This document shows, piece by piece, positions 7,784 to 15,721 of a stretch of 64,000 bases of DNA. The notes under the pieces are model-generated. The model worked only from the letters and a program-made list of their open reading frames with translations, had not been told where the DNA came from and did no database searches. Each line of letters starts with the position of its first letter. Position 1 is the stretch's first letter. This DNA is from an uncultured Eubacterium sp. (lineage in GTDB: Bacteria > Bacillota > Clostridia > Lachnospirales > Lachnospiraceae): assembly GCA_910583555.1 (NCBI GenBank), contig CAJTXO010000001.1:186001-250000 (forward strand), given 5' to 3'. The position numbers and the translations under genes are program-made.

Positions 7784-7851
7784 CTTTATTCTCCTCCAGA
7801 ATCGGCCAGATCACATCTCGGATTCATTCCGTTACTCTGCCCGCTCGCAGG

Positions 7852-9306
7852 CTACACATGAATTTCCGCCGTCATTCCCAGCAGATCTTTATTCTCATCC
7901 AATATCGGCTGGATCACATCGCGGATAAATTCTGCCACCTGGCTCGGCGCCCGGCCGACATAACGGCTCGGATCCATCGTCTTCTGCAGTTCCTCCAGCG
8001 TCATCGGGAACTCGTCATCAGCAGCGATCAGTTCCAAAAGATTGTTATCCAGTCCCTTTTCCTTTACATTTTTACCTGCCTCGATTGAAAGGGTACGGAT
8101 CTTTTCATGCAGCTGCTGGCGGTTCCCGCCGGCCTTAACCGCATCCATCATGATATTTTCCGTCGCCATAAACGGCAGTTCCGACATGAGGCGCTTCGTA
8201 ATGACCTTCTCATATACGACCAGACCGTCCACGACATTGAGGAACAGATCCAGAATCCCGTCAATCGTCAAAAATGCTTCCGCCACGCTGAGCCGCTTAT
8301 TCGCGGAATCATCGAGCGTCCGCTCAAACCACTGGGTAGCCGACGTGATCGCCGGGTTCAGCGCGTCGATCATCACATAGCGCGAAAGAGAGGCGATCCT
8401 CTCGCTCCGCATCGGATTCCGCTTATACGCCATCGCCGAAGAACCAATCTGACCTTTCTCAAACGGCTCCTCAATTTCCTTCAAATGCTGGAGCAGCCGG
8501 ATATCATTGGAAAATTTGTGCGCGCTCGCCGCGATACCGGCAAGGACATTACAGACCCTCGTATCAAGTTTGCGCGAATACGTCTGCCCCGAAACGGGGA
8601 AACACGCCTCAAATCCCATTTTTTCCGCAATCATCTGATCCGCTTTTTTGCACACTTCCTCGTCGCCGTCGAACAATTCCAGAAAACTTGCCTGCGTTCC
8701 GGTCGTTCCTTTCGAGCCGAGCAGCTTCATATGAGAGAGCACATGCTCCAGATCCTCTAAATCCATCACGAGTTCCTGCATCCACAGCGTCGCCCTCTTT
8801 CCGACCGTCGTCGGCTGCGCAGGCTGAAAATGGGTAAACGCCAGCGTCGGCAGATCTTTATATTTGAGCGCGAAATCCGAAAGCTCTCGGATGACATTGA
8901 CGAGTTTTTTCTTTACGAGCCGGAGACCTTCCGTCATAATGATCACGTCCGTATTATCTCCGACATAACACGATGTAGCGCCGAGGTGGATGATGCCTTC
9001 CGCCTTCGGACACTGCTGTCCATACGCGTACACATGGCTCATCACATCGTGGCGGACTTCTTTTTCGCGCGCCTTTGCCACATCATAATTGATGTCGTCG
9101 GCATGCGCCTTTAATTCCGCGATCTGTTCGTCCGTGATACGGGGATTTCCCTCGGCGTCTTTTAGGCCCAGTTCCTTCTCCGTCTCGGCGAGCGCGATCC
9201 ACAGTTTCCTCCACGTCCGGAACTTCATGTCCGGGGAAAAGATGTACTGCATTTCCTTACTGGCATATCGCTCTGACAATGGGCTTACATAACAATCTGT
9301 ACTCAT
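7852..9306 (-). CDS. purB: Adenylosuccinate lyase
   Basis: The 484-residue length is normal for the clostridial form. The fumarase/aspartase superfamily signature GSSAMAYKRNP (loop with the catalytic Ser) is intact, as are TSCYVGDNTD, FTHFQPAQPTTVGKR (catalytic His) and HKFSNDIRLL. It carries out two steps of purine synthesis, SAICAR to AICAR and adenylosuccinate to AMP. The start MSTDCYVSPLSERYAS has a GAGGTAGAG ribosome site. It lies in a purC-purF-purB cluster on the minus strand. Confidence 0.97.
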   Translation of the reverse strand: MSTDCYVSPLSERYASKEMQYIFSPDMKFRTWRKLWIALAETEKELGLKDAEGNPRITDEQIAELKAHADDINYDVAKAREKEVRHDVMSHVYAYGQQCPKAEGIIHLGATSCYVGDNTDVIIMTEGLRLVKKKLVNVIRELSDFALKYKDLPTLAFTHFQPAQPTTVGKRATLWMQELVMDLEDLEHVLSHMKLLGSKGTTGTQASFLELFDGDEEVCKKADQMIAEKMGFEACFPVSGQTYSRKLDTRVCNVLAGIAASAHKFSNDIRLLQHLKEIEEPFEKGQIGSSAMAYKRNPMRSERIASLSRYVMIDALNPAITSATQWFERTLDDSANKRLSVAEAFLTIDGILDLFLNVVDGLVVYEKVITKRLMSELPFMATENIMMDAVKAGGNRQQLHEKIRTLSIEAGKNVKEKGLDNNLLELIAADDEFPMTLEELQKTMDPSRYVGRAPSQVAEFIRDVIQPILDENKDLLGMTAEIHV

Positions 9307-9325
9307 TTCTCTACCTCATTTCTGA

Positions 9326-9383
9326 TCAAATGATGTTTCCGCCGGATCATGCAGGCATGAGCGGCATTTTGACCCTGACAACA
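9326..9383. repeat. Dispersed palindromic element between purF and purB
   Basis: The segment contains TGATGTT...AACATCA as outer arms and a core (GGATCATGCAGGCATGAGCGG then CATTTTGACC) that closely matches the core of the element at 57424-57505. A similar core in an unrelated intergenic gap points to a dispersed extragenic element, here placed inside the purine operon. Confidence 0.5.
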
Positions 9384-10805
9384 TCACAATGCGTTCCGTA
9401 TATCATCTTTTGGGGGATCCACCGGGTATTTCCCGGAAAAGCAGGCGTCGCAGTAATTCCGGTCGCCGCCGATCAGTTCGTGCAGCCTCTCCCCATCCAG
9501 ATAGCCGAGCGAATCCGCTCCTATTTTTTTACACACTTCTTCCACCGTATTGTTATAAGCGATCAACTGGTCGCAGCTCGGCACATCCGTCCCAAAATAG
9601 CAGGGGTTCAGAAACGGCGGAGAACTGATGCGCACATGAACTTCCGTCGCGCCAGCCGCCTTGAGCATACGCACGATGCGCTCGCTCGTCGTACCGCGCA
9701 CGATCGAGTCGTCCACCATGACAACGCGTTTACCGCGCACCACCTCTTTCAAGACGTTCAGCTTGATCTTCACGCTGCTCTCACGCGCCGACTGCTTCGG
9801 CTTGATGAACGTGCGGCCCACATAGCTGTTTTTGATAAATGCCGTGCCATACTGGATGCCGGATTCCAACGCGAACCCCATCGCCGCAACATTACCGGAC
9901 TCCGGCACGCCGACCACGATGTCCGCCTCCGCCGGGTGCATCTGCGCCAAAATCTTTCCCGCCATGATGCGGCTGTTATACACACTGATCCCGTCCACAT
10001 AGCTGTCGGGACGAGCGAAATAAATATATTCGAAAATACACCGCGCCGATTCCGCGCTGCACAATGTCTCATCGGACTGTATGCCGTCCGCGTCGAGCAT
10101 CACGATCTCACCCGGCTTTACATCACGGACAAACTCGGCTCCCACGGCATCGAGCGCGCACGACTCAGACGCGAGGATATAGCCATTATCGCGCTTTCCG
10201 ATGACAAGCGGACGGAATCCGTGCGGATCCCTGGCGCCAATCAGCTTGCGCGGACTGGATATAATGATGGAATACGCGCCGCGCAGCTTCATCATCGCGT
10301 TTTTCACAGCCTCTTCCGCCGTCGGAACATGAAGGCGCTCCCTGGCGATCAGGTAGGCGATCACTTCCGTGTCGATCGTCGTCTGGAAAATGGCCCCTGT
10401 GTACTCCATCTGCTCCCGGAGTTCCTTGGCATTTACCAGATTACCATTGTGGGCAAGCATCAGCGTACCCTTCACATAATTCAGTACCAAAGGCTGTACG
10501 TTTTGCGCATTACTGGCTCCCGCTGTCGAATACCTCACATGGCCGACCCCGATGTTTCCTTTCAGCTTCTCCAGTCCTTCGGCATCAAACACCTCATTTA
10601 CCAATCCCATTCCTTTTTGGACCGATACTTGTCCTTTCGGCCCCTCGGTATCACTGACGGCGATCCCGCAGCTCTCCTGCCCGCGGTGCTGAAGTGCAAA
10701 CAGACCATAATAGATGGTAGAAGCGACATCCTCCCCGTCCAGATCATACATGCCGAATACGCCGCACTCCTCATGGAGCCCATGTTCACTCATTTCCGAG
10801 TTCAT
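9384..10805 (-). CDS. purF: Amidophosphoribosyltransferase
   Basis: The 473-residue protein has a short propeptide (MNSEMSEHGLHEE) before the catalytic N-terminal Cys of the Ntn glutaminase domain (CGVFGMYD). It continues with GLFALQHRGQESCGIA, VGHVRYSTAG and LAHNGNLVNA, then the phosphoribosyltransferase half with the PRPP loop VMVDDSIVRGTTS. Cys residues near the C-terminus (DACFSGKYP) match the Fe-S type found in Bacillus. It catalyses the first step of purine synthesis. It starts 22 bp after purC stops. Confidence 0.97.
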   Translation of the reverse strand: MNSEMSEHGLHEECGVFGMYDLDGEDVASTIYYGLFALQHRGQESCGIAVSDTEGPKGQVSVQKGMGLVNEVFDAEGLEKLKGNIGVGHVRYSTAGASNAQNVQPLVLNYVKGTLMLAHNGNLVNAKELREQMEYTGAIFQTTIDTEVIAYLIARERLHVPTAEEAVKNAMMKLRGAYSIIISSPRKLIGARDPHGFRPLVIGKRDNGYILASESCALDAVGAEFVRDVKPGEIVMLDADGIQSDETLCSAESARCIFEYIYFARPDSYVDGISVYNSRIMAGKILAQMHPAEADIVVGVPESGNVAAMGFALESGIQYGTAFIKNSYVGRTFIKPKQSARESSVKIKLNVLKEVVRGKRVVMVDDSIVRGTTSERIVRMLKAAGATEVHVRISSPPFLNPCYFGTDVPSCDQLIAYNNTVEEVCKKIGADSLGYLDGERLHELIGGDRNYCDACFSGKYPVDPPKDDIRNAL

Positions 10806-10827
10806 ACCCTTTGTTTTCCTTTCTCGA

Positions 10828-11553
10828 TTATTGTGTCAGACCAATCCTCTTCGCCACCTCGTTGTAAGCGTCCTCGACGCCTCCCAGGTCTCGGCGGAAA
10901 CGGTCTTTGTCCAGTTTTTCTCTTGTCTGTATATCCCAAAAACGGCACGTATCCGGTGAGATCTCATCCGCGAGGATGATCGTGCCATCCGCCGTTTTAC
11001 CAAACTCTATTTTAAAGTCGATCAGCTCAATGCCGCAGTCCTTAAAAAATCCCACGAGAAAATCATTTACCATAAACGCGTATTTCGTAATGGTGTCAAT
11101 GTCCTCCTGCGTCGCAATACCGATCGCCCGCGCAAAATAATCGTTGATCAGCGGATCGCCCAGATCATCGTCTTTATAACTGAACTCCAGCGTCGGACAG
11201 AGCAGCTTCTTTCCCTCTTCAATACCGAGCCGCTTCGAAAAACTTCCTGCCGCCGTATTGCGGATGATCACTTCAAGCGGCACGATGGACACTTTTTTTA
11301 CCGCTGTCTCACGGTCGCTCAGTTCTTCTACGAAATGGGTGGGAACGCCTGCTTCCTCAAGCTTCTGGAACAAAAAGTTCGTCATCCGGTTGTTGATCAC
11401 GCCTTTCCCGACGATCGTTCCCTTTTTCTCTCCGTTAAATGCGGTGGCGTCATCCTTGTAATCCACGATACATACGTCTTCCACATCGGTTGCATACACT
11501 TTTTTTGCTTTTCCTTCATAAAGCATCTCTTTTTTTTCCACTTTTTTCCTCAT
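10828..11553 (-). CDS. purC: Phosphoribosylaminoimidazole-succinocarboxamide synthase (SAICAR synthase)
   Basis: The 241 residues fit the compact bacterial PurC: MLYEGKAKKVY near the start, DDATAFNGEKK, FLFQKLEEAGVPTHFV, VPLEVIIRNTAAGSF, LIDFKIEFGK and LADEISPDTCRFWD. It ligates aspartate to CAIR using ATP. Translation may begin at residue 1 (MRKKVEKKE) or at residue 10. It is the first gene of purC-purF-purB, with a hairpin-bearing leader upstream. Confidence 0.97.
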   Translation of the reverse strand: MRKKVEKKEMLYEGKAKKVYATDVEDVCIVDYKDDATAFNGEKKGTIVGKGVINNRMTNFLFQKLEEAGVPTHFVEELSDRETAVKKVSIVPLEVIIRNTAAGSFSKRLGIEEGKKLLCPTLEFSYKDDDLGDPLINDYFARAIGIATQEDIDTITKYAFMVNDFLVGFFKDCGIELIDFKIEFGKTADGTIILADEISPDTCRFWDIQTREKLDKDRFRRDLGGVEDAYNEVAKRIGLTQ

Positions 11554-11578
11554 TTCTGCGCTGCTTTTCGTTGCTTAT

Positions 11579-11612
11579 AAGTTTGTGACAAGCAGCGCGC
11601 AGACACAAACTT
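11579..11612. repeat. Hairpin of the AAGTTTG/CAAACTT type upstream of purC
   Basis: Perfect 9-nt arms AAGTTTGTG and CACAAACTT enclose a loop with GCGCGC. Similar hairpins lie upstream of the GH3 gene (13112-13139) and the GH115 gene (37139-37166). Confidence 0.5.
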
Positions 11613-11656
11613 TTCCCGCCAGTTGCCTCGTTTCCTGCCTTCCTCATCGTCCGCCT

Positions 11657-13075
11657 CTATTCCCCGTCGTCTGCCGCCGGCGGATCCCATATTCCCCGCC
11701 GGATCTTATTGTACAAAATACGAAGAACGGCCTGATCTATCATTTCCTCCTCGATCTTCTGATCGAGCACCGCCTGCTGGACGGAGGAAAGAGCAGCCTG
11801 CAGGTCTTCCGGGTCGTACACCATATCCGCTCCGGAACTGATCGCCCTGACGACTGCCTGTTCGGTCGAATACGCATTAGTAATGACCGGAACATCCATC
11901 TGTTCTGTTACAATGATCCCTTCAAACCCCATCTCACTTCTGAGAAGATCTGTCATGATCGTCTCGGATAAAGACGCCGGGACATCCTGATCCACCTTGC
12001 TCAACGCCACATGTCCTACCATGATAAAATCCGTCCCCGCCTGTATTCCCGCGAGAAACGGCGACAGATTCGTCCGGCGCAGCCGGGACAGCCCCGTATC
12101 TATTTTCGTATTGACCAGCTTGTGGTATTTTGCTACTGGAGCGATCCCGGGAAACATTTTCAGCACCGTACAGATGCCGCGGTCCCCGACCGCATGCATG
12201 CCTTTGATCATGGCCGCGGCCGCTTCCCCGACCTGCTCCTCATCATCTCCAAAACAACTGCTGTTATAATCATCTTCCATCCACACATTCAGAAACGCGT
12301 CCCATTTCGCATTGTATTCCTGAAGCCGCTTCTGATACGCTTTTACTAGTTTTTTCTTTTTCTTTTTCGAAATTTTTTTTCTATTTATAACAGGATATTC
12401 CGGCCCTTCCCCGATGGCGGAAACAGTGCACTCGCTCACCGCCTGCCTGTCGGCCGGCACTTCCTCACCGATCAGGTCTGCTGTCGGCGCAAAGTTCAGG
12501 TTGAACCCCAGATCGATCAGTTCCCCGGCGATGACTTCGCCCGTATTCTCCAGCTGGCCCTCTGTCATATTTTTGCCCATCTCCGCCGGACTGACATATC
12601 CCGTAGAGGTGATCGTATCCGTAGCCGCAGCGATGGAATTCCGACCGCCGCCCTCTTCTTCCGTACCGATATATAATGGAATCTTCAACTCTTCCCCTGC
12701 CGCCACCGACTGGTTCAGATCCCGGATCAACGAAGTGATCTGGTCCGCCGTCTGTATATTCCGTTTGCCAAACACGACCCCGCCGATCTTATATTCTCCG
12801 ATCGCCTGCAAAAGTTCCGGTGAAACAGCCGTCACTGTTTCCTCCCCTTTCACGAGCTTGTCCACGTCCACTAAAAACATCTGCCCGATCTTCTCTGACA
12901 GAGTCATTTGTTTCAAATATTCGCCGGCCTTCTGAAAGGCCTGTCTGTCCAGTTCTTCCTCGGACACTTTCTCCGGCCCCTGTATATCTTCCCCCTGACC
13001 CTCTTCACCACTTCCGCACCCCGCCAGACTCAGGCAAAGACAGAACACCAGAAAAATACAAGTAATCCTCTTCAT
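11657..13075 (-). CDS. GH3-fold lipoprotein (NagZ-like), possibly inactive
   Basis: The start at 13075 gives MKRITCIFLVFCLCLSLAGCG, a lipoprotein signal with lipobox LAGC. The upstream ATG at 13108 lacks a ribosome site. The body follows the GH3 N-terminal barrel: LSEKIGQMFLVDV, EYKIGGVVFGKRN, PLYIGTEEEGGGRNSI, LGFNLNFAPTADL, MRSEMGFEGIIVTEQMDV. The NagZ catalytic loop KHFPGHGxxxxDSH is replaced by KMFPGIAPVAKYHK, and the usual nucleophile Asp (TDxM) by Glu (TEQM). A lysine-rich insertion (KKISKKKKKK) is also present. It is probably surface-bound. It may be a non-hydrolytic binding protein or have an altered mechanism. Confidence 0.75.
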   Translation of the reverse strand: MKRITCIFLVFCLCLSLAGCGSGEEGQGEDIQGPEKVSEEELDRQAFQKAGEYLKQMTLSEKIGQMFLVDVDKLVKGEETVTAVSPELLQAIGEYKIGGVVFGKRNIQTADQITSLIRDLNQSVAAGEELKIPLYIGTEEEGGGRNSIAAATDTITSTGYVSPAEMGKNMTEGQLENTGEVIAGELIDLGFNLNFAPTADLIGEEVPADRQAVSECTVSAIGEGPEYPVINRKKISKKKKKKLVKAYQKRLQEYNAKWDAFLNVWMEDDYNSSCFGDDEEQVGEAAAAMIKGMHAVGDRGICTVLKMFPGIAPVAKYHKLVNTKIDTGLSRLRRTNLSPFLAGIQAGTDFIMVGHVALSKVDQDVPASLSETIMTDLLRSEMGFEGIIVTEQMDVPVITNAYSTEQAVVRAISSGADMVYDPEDLQAALSSVQQAVLDQKIEEEMIDQAVLRILYNKIRRGIWDPPAADDGE

Positions 13076-13111
13076 CATTTCCACCATCCGCACACGCCTT
13101 CTGTGCATAAA

Positions 13112-13194
13112 GAAGTTTGGGCGCGCGCGAACAAACTTCCTGAGTAAAAAATTTATTTTTCAGTGAAAAATTCATTTTTCACTCTCTCCTCCAT
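13112..13194. repeat. Two-hairpin intergenic element upstream of the GH3 gene
   Basis: GAAGTTTG and CAAACTTC flank GGCGCGCGCGAA, followed by AT-rich arms of the AGTGAAAAAT/ATTTTTCACT type and CTCTCCTCC. Nearly the same arrangement occurs at 37139-37200, so this is a dispersed element rather than a gene-specific site. Confidence 0.55.
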
Positions 13195-13363
13195 ACGTCC
13201 GTTCCATAAATGTACGAAAGTATTATATCAAATAATGTCACATTATACAAATAAATATTTCACAAAAATATGAGAAACATTCAAATTTTTTTATCTTAAT
13301 TGTAAACAGGGCAAGCTGTCTTACATAATATATCATTGTAAATTATTTTAGGAGGAACCTAAC

Positions 13364-13603
13364 ATGAGTGATTTATCAGCAACAAACTGCGGTGGCGGAT
13401 GCTCCTGCAATGAAGGCGGAAGCGGATGCTCCTGCACTTGGATCATCATCATTATCCTGCTTTTGAGCTGCTGTGGAGGACACGGCGGCAGCTGGGGAGG
13501 ATGCGGTGGCGGCGGCAGTGACTGCAGCTGCATCATCTGGATCTTACTCCTTCTGTGCTGCTGCGGCGGCGGAGACGGCTTCGGATTCGGCGGCTTCTGC
13601 TAA
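13364..13603 (+). CDS. Small Cys/Gly-rich membrane-associated protein
   Basis: The 79-residue protein has an AGGAGG ribosome site. It alternates Cys/Gly-rich stretches (NCGGGCSCNEGGSGCSC; SCCGGHGGSWGGCGGGGSD) with two short hydrophobic segments (TWIIIIILLLS; IIWILLLLCCCGG). About 15 cysteines occur in 79 residues. Similar proteins in Clostridia are annotated 'chorion class high-cysteine protein', with unknown function. It is monocistronic with its own strong terminator. The many cysteines could bind metal, form disulfides or be processed as a secreted peptide. I see no modification enzymes beside it. Confidence 0.7.
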   Translation: MSDLSATNCGGGCSCNEGGSGCSCTWIIIIILLLSCCGGHGGSWGGCGGGGSDCSCIIWILLLLCCCGGGDGFGFGGFC

Positions 13604-13629
13604 TCCAGCCCTCTCGTTCTGTCCGAACA

Positions 13630-13666
13630 GGGGATGCCGGGCCATCGTGCCCGGCATCCCTTTTTG
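13630..13666 (+). terminator. Strong rho-independent terminator
   Basis: GGGATGCCGGGC and GCCCGGCATCCC arms with a short loop are followed by TTTTT, right after the Cys/Gly-rich gene. Confidence 0.92.
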
Positions 13667-13884
13667 AATACTGTATCTTCACAGGCAGGCAAAACACACT
13701 GGAAATTTCTTCTGATGAAAAAGCACAATGAAATTATTGTATTTGGAGGACTGATCTTTCTCAAGAAAAAAGATAAAGAAAATTGCTCTAGAAAATATTT
13801 AGCTGCTGAAAACGCATAATGGGGAACGCACAGGGCAAGTTCTGCATCCTTAATCCACCCTGTGCACCATACGAATTTCCCCTC

Positions 13885-14556
13885 TCAGCGCGGCCTTTTC
13901 GAACAAAGGATAACCTCGCGCTCATCGTTTTTCTCACACTCTTTCCTATTTTTACACTCCTGACACTCAAGATCAATTTCATAAATCGTTGTGTCGTCCA
14001 CAACGACTTTCGTCCTCTCCGCCTGGCTCATACAATCCTCCGGATTTCCTTTTACTTTTATACTATGTGTCACATCGCAAAAGGTATCCTGTGATTGTAA
14101 TGATGAAAAATCCGTGATACGGATAGCCGACGTCAGTGCCCTGACGATATTTGTCCAGCTGCCACTGCCCCGGGATACCGTCTGTCCGATCACCTTTCCG
14201 ACCATCTGTACCGTCTTCCCCGGAGCAGAAACCGACGTTTGTACCGGAATGACCAGTACTGTTCCGAGTAAACCGTCCACACTGTGAAACATGCTGGGAA
14301 ACTGCCGTTCCAGTTCCTCAAAATTACCGCCAGCCGCATCAATGGCCGCGTAAAAACTCCTGCCGGCATCCTGCAGCCGTCTGACCTTGTTCTTATTATG
14401 TATCGTAAAATCGTTGATCTGATAGCGCTCTATACATCCCCAGTTGTCGTGTAACTCGATCTGGTTCAGGAGAGCAGCCGCCTCACCGATCGCCTCATTG
14501 GCTCCTCTCGCCTCCCCCGCCAGCTGCTTTAACAGCGCGGCATCCATCTCGATCAT
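13885..14556 (-). CDS. Putative type VII-like secreted/helical protein with Cys-rich tail
   Basis: The 223-residue protein opens with about 95 helical residues (MIEMDAALLKQLAGEARGANE...LNQIELHDNWGCIERYQIN...KVRRLQDAGRSFYAAIDAAGGNFEELE) that resemble the helical hairpins of WXG/LXG-type substrates, including a lone W in HDNWGC. A middle beta-rich part (TVLVIPVQTSVSAPGK) and a Cys-rich C-terminus (LECQECKNRKECEK) follow. It is the last gene of a tight three-gene set, 7 bp after the 100-residue helical protein. No signal peptide is present. Function is inferred from architecture only. Confidence 0.5.
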   Translation of the reverse strand: MIEMDAALLKQLAGEARGANEAIGEAAALLNQIELHDNWGCIERYQINDFTIHNKNKVRRLQDAGRSFYAAIDAAGGNFEELERQFPSMFHSVDGLLGTVLVIPVQTSVSAPGKTVQMVGKVIGQTVSRGSGSWTNIVRALTSAIRITDFSSLQSQDTFCDVTHSIKVKGNPEDCMSQAERTKVVVDDTTIYEIDLECQECKNRKECEKNDEREVILCSKRPR

Positions 14557-14563
14557 CCCATGT

Positions 14564-14866
14564 TCACTCCTCTCTCAAATGAACTGCAGCCCCCAAATGT
14601 TTATATTTCTCCACGATCTGGTTGATCGCCGTTACCTCATGCTGCAGATCAGCGATGAGATTTTCCAGATTCCGTATCAACTCCTCGCATCTGGCAACGA
14701 TCATCTGCGCAGTTTTCCCTTTTATGGCACAGCTCTGCTGCATCAGTTCATTCACCGTCCGGCGCGCCTGTTCCAATTTTGCCGTCGCCGCCTTTATTTT
14801 CCGGACATCACTTTTTGCCACTGTCACATCAATCGTGATCCCGCCATTATAATCCCGATATGCCAT
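14564..14866 (-). CDS. WXG100-sized helical hairpin protein
   Basis: At exactly 100 residues it is almost wholly helical after a short N-terminus (MAYRDYNGGITIDVTVAKSD): KIKAATAKLEQARRTVNELMQQ, then a turn, then QMIVARCEELIRNLENLIADLQHEVTAINQIVEKY. Length and two-helix plan match EsxA-like or DUF5344/YwqI-like proteins of Firmicute type VII secretion loci, although the WxG turn itself is absent. It is sandwiched between 14870-15523 (3 bp gap) and 13885-14556, so the three proteins are probably made together. Confidence 0.5.
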   Translation of the reverse strand: MAYRDYNGGITIDVTVAKSDVRKIKAATAKLEQARRTVNELMQQSCAIKGKTAQMIVARCEELIRNLENLIADLQHEVTAINQIVEKYKHLGAAVHLREE

Positions 14867-14869
14867 ACA

Positions 14870-15523
14870 CTAACCCTCCGTATTTGCCAAACGCGATCCC
14901 TCTGGCAGAAGAACTCGTTCCGCTTCATCCAAAACCTGCCTTCTGTCCGCCGGAATGATTTCTTCTTTTTGATTCTCCGTGTAAAAATGGTTGTCACAGT
15001 GAAAAAATATTTTTACAGTGCTCCTGTCCCCGATCCAGACGTGCTTGAACACAAAAATGTAAGAAACCCTGTCTGGATCAAATCCACCAGCCATCTGCGC
15101 ATCCTCCTCTGGCATCCGGCGTTCCAATTCCCCGAGCAACTCATGGGAACTGCAAGGACAGACCTTCCATCCACGGCCCTCACGGCTCACCATCCGCATC
15201 ATCCCGTCGTCTGAGCCGTAGAATTTCACTGTTTCAACCTCTTCTCCACCTGTACTGCAATAATCCACACTGGATTCAAACGTCGCGAAAAAAACAGGTC
15301 TTAACAGTTCTTTTGCCCACTCGGACAGTTCTATATTTCCGCTGAAATCCTCCTCCAGCAGGCCCTTCGCAGCCAGTCCTGTTTTTACACGGCTTTCATA
15401 AAGCAGGGAATTCATCTGAATGTCCTCCATCGACGCTACATAATCATAATCCATATACAGGGCACCCATCTGCTCCCCGAGATAATACAATTCCTCTGGT
15501 GTTATCGTTATCCCCTGCTCCAT
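14870..15523 (-). CDS. Unknown protein, EspG-like helper candidate
   Basis: The 217-residue soluble protein starts MEQGITITPEELYYLGEQMGALYMDYDYV and has alternating helices and strands (LSEWAKELLRPVFFATFESSVDY, SYIFVFKHVWIGDRSTVKIFFHC). The opening 'TPEELYYLGEQM...' followed by a domain with a response-type beta sheet recalls EspG/DUF5081-like chaperones found beside WXG100 genes, but the match is weak. It is the first gene of the three-gene cassette and has its own promoter region after the terminator at 15650. Confidence 0.45.
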   Translation of the reverse strand: MEQGITITPEELYYLGEQMGALYMDYDYVASMEDIQMNSLLYESRVKTGLAAKGLLEEDFSGNIELSEWAKELLRPVFFATFESSVDYCSTGGEEVETVKFYGSDDGMMRMVSREGRGWKVCPCSSHELLGELERRMPEEDAQMAGGFDPDRVSYIFVFKHVWIGDRSTVKIFFHCDNHFYTENQKEEIIPADRRQVLDEAERVLLPEGSRLANTEG

Positions 15524-15649
15524 TTCCCGCCTCCATCTGTTCTTTCTGCACTCTTTGAGCTAACTATGTAATAGTTTTATTTTACCATATAGTAGTCCTA
15601 GATTTTTTTCCGTTTTTTTCACGCAAAAGGAAGCTGCCAGAAAACACGC

Positions 15650-15692
15650 AAAAAACGGCACCCTCCTTTCTAAAGGAATCGTGCCGTTTTTT
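15650..15692. terminator. Bidirectional terminator between the kinase operon and the type VII-like cassette
   Basis: AAAAAACGGCAC and GTGCCGTTTTTT form a perfect stem, with T-runs in both directions. It ends the gene at 15722-17155. Confidence 0.88.
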
Positions 15693-15721
15693 CACCTGGA
15701 CAAAAAAATAAGCCCCCTCAT

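Noticed and set aside
9279..10979. 566-codon plus-strand frame
   Set aside because: It is antisense to purF and has the composition of a shadow frame.
11554..11656. Purine riboswitch upstream of purC
   Set aside because: Only a simple hairpin is seen; the conserved three-way junction bases are not apparent.
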